NCBI GenBank assembly: GCA_951804985.1
Contig: OX638132.1
Location: 5,189,529-5,253,528, forward strand
Source of the DNA: Dryomyza anilis
Lineage: Eukaryota; Arthropoda; Insecta; Diptera; Dryomyzidae
Length of the DNA stretch: 64,000 bases
Direction of reading: 5' to 3'
Positions 57,801-64,000 of this stretch are shown here, piece after piece. Numbering within the stretch: position 1 is the first letter of the stretch; the number at the start of each line of letters is the position of its first letter. The notes below the pieces were generated by a model. The model did no database searches, was not told the origin of the DNA, and was given only the letters and a program-made list of their open reading frames with translations. The translations under genes were made by a program, and so were the position numbers.

Positions 57801-59820
57801 GAAGGCCTTCACATTTATTTACAAGAAGAAATATTTACAAACGATAAAAATAAATAAAGTAAATTCCAAAAAATAAAAAAAATAAAAATTTTCTTTGAAT
57901 GATATACAAAATATTTAATAAAAGTTTTTATTAAAAAGGTATATTTTGTATCGACGCCTCTTAAGAAAACTTTTATATATTTGTTTTACGCAACAAAAAA
58001 AAAAAAAGAAAAAAGAAAATATTTTATATGGGCCATTTCACACCAAATCGACCAAAACAAGTAAAATTTGAGATTTTTTCTTTTCGATTTCAATGAAATT
58101 TGGGCAACTAGTGATAAAAATTGTTAACTTTTTGTCATCTATTCTAATTTTTAAAATATGCCTATCGACGCAGTTTCCCTAAAAAATGTTTATGGATTTA
58201 AAAAACTTGTATAAATATTTTACTGCAAGCAAATTAATGTAGTAAATGATACTACATTTTTATTCTTTTAAGAGTCTAACAAAATGTAATTCTACTACAT
58301 TTTGTTAGTTTTTAAATACATTTGTATTAATTTGACTAAATTTTACTACACCTTGTATTAGAAATTCGTTTTTTGAATATTGAAAAATTGCATTTTGTTT
58401 TAATTTTTTGTTTTAATTTTACTTTGAAGTTCGTGTGGATACACGATTAACACACTTTGATAGTACGTTCAGTTATAAACGATCACCATTTCGTTTATAA
58501 GTAACTAGTGATGCCAACTACTTGGGTTGCCGTCTGAATCTGTTTGGTTTGAAATTAAAATTTGGCAAGTCTGCACGAGACACATAATTTTCTGATTGCA
58601 GGCATTTTATTCATATGTCGTACAACAGAATTGCAAAACTAAGATGCTTGTCATTCCTTTTGAGTCGTCAGAACTGATGATGTCTCACTTGATTCCATCT
58701 TAATCAACAGGAACATATTATTTTTCTACATTTCTACAAGTGTATAGAACAATCGTTTTCGAGAGAAAAAGTTTTTCAGACTTTTAAATAAATACAGAAT
58801 GCATTAAGAGTAAATGCACATCAAGTAATATTTTTACATTTTTCTAGAAGTTATACAAATACAGAGTGTAGTAAAAATTGGTACATATGTAGTAATTTAT
58901 CAACATATTTTAGAACATACACATAAATACAAAATTTATTTATTTTAATATAAATATATTTAAATTTTCTTTAGAAATTCAGTCAAATTATTTGGTAAAA
59001 AATGTCCGTTTCTGGTGCAAAGAACTTAAAAATGTATTGGAATATTTATGAAATCTGTTAAACTTTGCATTATTCGTTAGTTAGGTAGAAATGAAATTAA
59101 ATTGATGTTTTCTCAAGACAATATATAAATACTTTTTGTAAACTTTTCGCAAGGGATGTCGATATATAGTTGTAATAAACATAAAATCAATAAAATTGAT
59201 GTATAAAATTCAATATATAACTAAAATTGAAAAATGTATAAATATCATTAAAAGTAGTATGAATAATATTTATTATTTTAAATATTTTATGATATATTCA
59301 TATATCTTAAAATAAATACTACTCACATAGGATCGGTTCAAACAGTAAAAACAAAAATATTACATATAAAACTGTTTAACCTAAAAAGCATAATGCTAAA
59401 TTAGATTTAAGTATTCAGAAAGTACCTATTGATGATGAAAATTTGTAGAAGATATAGTATTTGTAATTTTAAGGTAAGAATTGTGTTTTTTTTATAGATG
59501 TATTAAAATATGCACTTTACACAAACTAATAACTATCTATTGTGTCTTTGGCAACCAGTCAACCGACATTTAGTGAATTTAGAAAAGAATTTATTCAAAT
59601 TTTTAGTATTAAGTATTACATTATATAGCTATGAAAACAATAAAAATATTTTGATGGATGGTGTTTTAAAATGTTATAAAGGAATATATATATATATACA
59701 TGTTATGCATTCAATAAAATGTCTAACTAGACAAAATCAATTATTGTTTTATTTGTTATACGGACGAAAGGTAAATTGATTGAACTATAAATAGAACTTT
59801 TCTCCGATGCACAGTGATTA
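54857..59820 (+). repeat. Tandem duplication of a 2.5-kb unit (two copies)
   Basis: Unit 1 is about 54857-57377 and unit 2 about 57378-59820. Landmarks recur in order with an offset of 2519 bp at the start and 2442 bp at the end: TTGTTCTTAATATTTTAAAT (54872/57391), AGAAGAGCACTGCAAGTACA, TATCGACGCCTCTTAAGAAA, GTTGCCGTCTGAATCTG, AGAAAGTACCTATTGATGAT and TCTCCGATGCACAGT. Unit 2 has lost about 77 bp net. Identity looks about 95%. No conserved ORF: the 89-codon frame at 59510-59779 is broken in unit 1. Unit content includes two interspersed repeat families also seen elsewhere. Confidence 0.88.
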
Positions 59821-59992
59821 GTCTTAGGTATCAAAATAAGTTAGAAATATTAAATTTTTCTCAAAATGATAAAAATATGCGGATGTGATTAAAATGTCAA
59901 AAATTATTATATTTTTTTTAAATTTATTTAAAGTTTTTTATAACTATAATCATTAATTCAAAAGTATATAAAGGACCTACTTATACCAAAGA

Positions 59993-60558
59993 TTAATTCA
60001 AATTCTTCAATTTGTCGATTTCACGATCGATGGTGCGTTGCTGCTCAGATGCGGTTCGGGCATACGTGATATTTCTGAAATGTTGCTTTGAGGAAAAGTA
60101 ATGCATTTAAACAAAATAAATAAAATCATTTAAAAAAATTTAAAAAAAGTGCATTTAAAAATGTCTTTTGTTGACTTATTAAACACATTTGCTTCATTAG
60201 ATTATCCATTTCATTGATTAGCAACTTACCATATTCAAAATTTGCCACAAACTGCAACAGCTCCGCATGTCTATGACACGCTTCAGCTTCGATAATTCTG
60301 TATACTCCTCTATCAAATTCATAAACTCAAACTAAGTTTTTTGAAATGTCAGTTATAATTTTGAGATGGGGTGGTGGTTGTTTTGGTGCTACTAAATTTT
60401 TTTTTTTTTTACCTTTGACCTTTCATATATACTTAACATCTGCATGAATGTGCTTGAAATGCGTTTCAAGTCATTCCCTTGATTTTCAAATACTTACTGC
60501 CTTGTATTAATATCTTCAAAATCTACTATATTATTACGAAAAGAGGTAATTTGCTCTA
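59993..60558 (-). pseudogene. Unrecognised spliced gene remnant, coiled-coil-like C-terminus
   Basis: Three coding-like blocks on the minus strand. Block 1 (60558-60413) follows acceptor TTGCACAG and reads EQITSFRNNIVDFED, then an in-frame TAA (60494-60496), then NDLKRISSTFMQMLSIYERS, ending at donor GTAAAA. Block 2 (60331-60230) follows CTTAG in the same phase and reads NLIEEYTELSKLKRVIDM; a +1 frame gives RHAELLQFVANFEYG to donor GTAAGT. Block 3 (60074-59993) follows TTTCAG and reads ITYARTASEQQRTIDREIDK then LKNLN and TAA, in a phase that does not fit block 2. AATAAA lies about 65 bp after the stop. Splice sites with broken phases suggest a decayed or duplicated gene. I do not recognise the family. 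Confidence 0.5.
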
Positions 60559-60601
60559 CTGTGCAAGCAATCACAATAATAAATGAGACGCAATAGAATT
60601 C

Positions 60602-60690
60602 AGAGCACTAAGCAATGTGTTAGAAAGAGACGAAAGTTCATTCAGCGCACTAAGCAATGTGCGAGAAAGAGATGGAAGATCAGCACATTG
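60602..60690. repeat. 42-bp tandem duplication
   Basis: CAGAGCACTAAGCAATGTGT and CAGCGCACTAAGCAATGTGC begin two adjacent copies, each containing GAGAAAGAGA-like text. Confidence 0.65.
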
Positions 60691-60841
60691 AAACACATGA
60701 GTGCGAATGTATAGCGGTGTATGTTCTAGGGTATGTTCAGCGGTGTCCAGGGTTCGTACAAAAAATTAAACTTTTACTTTGATTTCAGTATTTTACTTTA
60801 TTATTTTTTAAATTCAGTTTTAATTATTTATTGATGTTGTT

Positions 60842-61065
60842 TCTGGAAATCGTTATTCCTCTCAGTGTAGCGTTATTCTTCTCTGTGTAGTTTTGGGAAT
60901 CGTTATTCCTCTCAGTGTACTTCGTGATTTCTCTCAGTGTGCTATGGGAATTGCTATTCCTCACGAGGTGTTTATAAGAATCGGTATTCCTCTCAATGTA
61001 CTTATGGGAATTGCTATTCCTCTCGAGCCCGGCTTAGACTGCTGCCCTGGGAATAGGTATTCCTC
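60842..61065. repeat. 30-bp degenerate minisatellite containing GGAAT-N4-ATTCC dyads
   Basis: About eight units. Palindromic cores GGAAATCGTTATTCC, GGAATCGTTATTCC, GGAATTGCTATTCC (twice), AGAATCGGTATTCC and GGAATAGGTATTCC end at 60859, 60909, 60960, 61020, 60990 and 61062. Most are followed by TCTCAGTGTA-like text. The peptide read through it is a repeat artefact. Confidence 0.8.
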
Positions 61066-61069
61066 GGCA

Positions 61070-61565
61070 GCATGGGTAAGACTGTCTTCTGTTGCACATA
61101 GACGCTCCTTTTATACACGCCAGCTGGTGTATGCTGCTACAGTCGTGCATCTCGTTGTTGTCTTCGTGTAGTGTTGCTCGTTGTACTGGCTGCATCGTAT
61201 GCAGCCATAGCATGCAGCATTTATGTTGTTGTTGTTGCTGCAGCATTTGCTTTATGTCCTGTGTATGCGCTTCGTGTGTGTTTCATGTTGCAACCAGCAT
61301 CAAACATGCTGTGATGCATGATGTGTTGCATGCTGCATTGTATGACGCAGTGGCGTTGTATGATGCAGCTGCGTTATATGATGGAAATCTATGTGTGTGG
61401 CAAATTTGTGACCCACACAATAGCATTCGTCATTAACGAAACGAGTAGAAGTTTCTCGAAACATGTCGAAGCTTGTCAGAAGCTTGGGCAGAGTATAGGC
61501 TATATCTCGGTGAGATTGGTGGACTGGGAGTGGCATCTCACATATTCCAAACCAGGGTATCAACC
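61070..61565. other. GC-richer noncoding with TATA-like site and short tandem units
   Basis: TTTTATAC at about 61109 follows the dyad array. 61336-61390 has three units of TTGTATGATGCAGCTGCG. Overlapping short frames on both strands show GCTGC-rich low complexity and no domain. Function unknown. Confidence 0.4.
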
Positions 61566-61569
61566 ACCT

Positions 61570-61810
61570 CAAATTCTATAAACTCACCACACCAAAATAT
61601 ACCACAACGAACTTCACCATACCAAAATTCACTACAACGAAACTCACCACACCGTAACTCACCTCACTAAAACTCACCATAGTAAAACTCACCATACTAA
61701 AACTCACCACAACGAAACTCACGACACACAAATTCACCACACCTAAACTCACCACAACGAAACTCACCACACTAAACTCACCACCTTTAAATTCACCACA
61801 CTAAAACTTC
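61570..61810 (-). repeat. 15-bp minisatellite (reverse orientation)
   Basis: About 15 units of AACTCACCACACTAA-type text, the reverse complement of the array at 3595-3960. Followed by AACTTCTACTGGAAAA, the complement of the sequence preceding that array. Confidence 0.88.
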
Positions 61811-62015
61811 TACTGGAAAAAACGTGGTCCACATTTTTTTTGTTTGTTTTTATTTTTTTTCATTTCTCTTTTTTTTTTTGTTATTAATTTCTAGAAGTAT
61901 TTTTAATGTGACAAAAGTTGGTCTATCTTTGAATATATTTTTTTATAATTCTTAAGTAGTAATTACAAAAAATAAATCAGAAAAATAAAAAAAATTATAA
62001 ACAATACAAAAAAAA

Positions 62016-62090
62016 TGCCCTGACCAAGATTCGAACCTGCGATTCTGAACTAAATTTAGTAAGTATGGTTTACAATTTAACCTTTTATGA
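62016..62090 (-). repeat. tRNA-like sequence (pseudo-tRNA or SINE head)
   Basis: The minus strand has a perfect B-box-type word GGTTCGAATC (62028-62037) followed by TTGGTCAGGGCA. Upstream at the right distance is GGTTAAATTGTAAACC, reminiscent of a D-arm. No 5' strand complements TGGTCAGGGC, so the acceptor stem cannot form; not a functional tRNA as it stands. Confidence 0.4.
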
Positions 62091-64000
62091 TTTAAAATTA
62101 ATAAATAAACTGAGAATAAAGTATTTGAGTTTTTTTTTAAACCATTATGCTTTAAATAAACAGAAAAATAACTATTTGAGTTTAAATTTTAATACAAATT
62201 TAAATTTTTAAACCACTGAGATTATTTTATAAACTAAAAACATTACGTTTCCATGTTTTTAAAAAAAATATATTAAATTTCAATCTGAAAAAGTTTAAAA
62301 ATGGGTGTAACCTAGTGATACATTTAAAAATTAGACATGAAAGTATTGAAATCATCTGTAATCCAAAGTAGAGTTTAAAAAATAACCCAACATTTTTTAC
62401 CGTGCATTTATTAAAATCAAATATCAGAAATAACTATTAACCTTTATTTCCATATGGTTTTTCACTGAGAGATATTACTTCTCAAAGAATATTACGGTCT
62501 TTCGTTGAGAGTTATATGAATACCATAATTTTAAAGGGGTTTCGTTAATGGTTGCAAGAATGACCTCATAAATTACTGACATCGATAAATTAAACATCCT
62601 ACATATTACTCCAATTGTAAAAATGCTAATTGAAGACTAATACAAAGTAATAAAAATTTTCGATTCTTTCATTAAATGTATTGTAGCTAATTGAATGCGT
62701 CAATATTGTTTAATTTAGCTTGCCAAAAATAATTACTAGTCTGTCTTACAATGCCACACTATGAGACATATATTGCATCTCCACCTCCTAAGTATTTTAG
62801 ACGCAAGATATCTGAATGAATGAAATAAACGGTTTTAGAGACATAAAATATTTAATATAAATTACACTACACTACAAAATTAAAAGAAAAGTTTGCATAT
62901 GGCACTATTTTATAATAGAAATGACACAGAATTCGAATATATTAATTAAAAAAAATCTTTGGATAGGTTTACGATAGTATCGTCCATTAACTTTTGAACT
63001 GATTTTTCCAAAGGGTAGTCACATCAATTCTCAAATATTTCGTGTTGTAGATAATTGATTTGATCTAATGTTACACTAAATAAAAAGTAATAAGGCATCC
63101 AATAAAAATGTTTCACTATATTTTGAAATTTGATTGAATTCTATTCTAATTTGAGAGACTTCAAAAATGCAATTTTTTCGACAAAAATTTATATCAATGA
63201 TGCATTTAAAAAATTTGGAAAAATCGAAAAAGCAATGTAAAGGAGAAACAACTTACATTAAAAGCATATTTCAATAGCTTTAAAATGAGACCTATACAAG
63301 GTTTATAGCGTATCTCTATCAATAGATATTTTAATATGAACAACCTACAAAAGTTATTTTTTTCAATTTTTTGTACCTCAGGATAAAGTTGTCCAAAAAA
63401 ATTAAAAAATAATTGACCAAACCTTTTCAATTGATCCTTTCATACCAAAATTTAAACAAAATCCAAGAGGTTTAAATCTCATAGTTGACTTGATTTGGTA
63501 ATTATAGTGTGGGAGTGACTCGATTAAAACATTTCAAGGGCATGATTTAATAGATCATAACTTTGTTGTTATTTTGTTAAAATTTGATAAATCCAATAGT
63601 TCTGATAAGGTCATTAAATTTACTTTTAATAACTATAAAAATGTGTAGATTATCTTACAAGATGTTTTTTTTAAAGATTTTTCAAAATTGAAAAAGTTGT
63701 CTAATTTGAATTGTTTTGTCGTATAATGACCTATAACTCAGGTCTTTCAAAACCTATTTTAATAAATAAAAAAGTTTTGGTAAGCTAAATGCGTTGGTTT
63801 TTCAAAAACTTATACACTTTTGAAATTACTCACGTAAATGCTGAGTGTTAATTACATAAGTAACATAAAGTAGGAAAATGCGAATTTGCACACATAAGAG
63901 CAAATTAAAAAAAAAAAAAACGAGTTGGGAAAGTTAGGTCACATGGGTAAGTTCGGTCCCATTGGGCGGACTTTTCTAGTCGGTCGAGCCCGACTATGGA
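62091..64000. other. AT-rich noncoding
   Basis: No gene supported. 63490-63560 loosely matches the CATTCCACACC repeat in reverse. The last 70 bp (GGTAAGTTCGGTCCCATTGG, AGTCGGTCGAGCCCGACTAT) resemble the end of the dipteran TIR repeat, running off the window. Confidence 0.4.

Noticed and set aside
61447..61461. Perfect three-unit heat-shock element AGAAGTTTCTCGAA
   Set aside because: Nine fixed bases on either strand would be expected about once by chance in 64 kb of AT-rich DNA, and no heat-shock gene follows.

Overview
This is eukaryotic nuclear DNA from an AT-rich, repeat-rich insect, most likely a higher (brachyceran) fly. The reasons are an intron-split biogenic-amine receptor of the insect tyramine-receptor type, a Copia element whose primer site matches the unusual half-tRNA-iMet site of Drosophila copia, an R1-clade LINE, Helitron-like and hAT non-autonomous elements, and a TIR repeat of a kind common in Diptera. 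There is no sign of bacterial genes, operons or CRISPR.

Host genes. One gene is clearly intact: a TyrR/TAR2-type G-protein-coupled receptor on the + strand, in five coding exons from 35524 to 51334. All introns are GT-AG, the phases fit, and the spliced length is 1734 nt (577 aa plus stop). All seven transmembrane helices and the amine-receptor signatures are present. Its introns are full of transposons, and intron 4 (9.5 kb) carries a whole Copia provirus with matching target-site duplications. A second, unrecognised gene remnant lies on the minus strand at 59993-60558. It has three coding blocks with good splice sites for a coiled-coil-like protein, but also an in-frame stop and phase slips.

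Layout. 0.4-2.05 kb: MITE-like element with another inverted element nested in it. 2.67-3.1 kb: dipteran TIR repeat. 3.35-9.17 kb: Helitron-like element split by a decayed minus-strand R1-clade LINE that sits in an (ACAG)n tract. 9.86-17.49 kb: 7.6 kb array of one 8-bp unit. 17.5-35.2 kb: mostly AT-rich noncoding DNA with foldbacks, MITEs and two tRNA-derived SINE copies. 35.2-51.4 kb: receptor gene. 52.5-54.5 kb: three-level nest of transposons. 54.86-59.82 kb: 2.5-kb sequence duplicated in tandem. 59.9-61.8 kb: gene remnant, dyad-containing minisatellite and a second 15-bp minisatellite. 61.8-64 kb: AT-rich DNA with a tRNA-like sequence.

I did not find a new multi-gene system. The strongest leads are the homogeneous octamer array, the SINE family, the layered transposon nests, a foldback element carrying its own TATA box, a duplicated conserved block in receptor intron 4, and the minus-strand gene remnant. 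Repeat families were matched by eye, so copy limits and identities are approximate.
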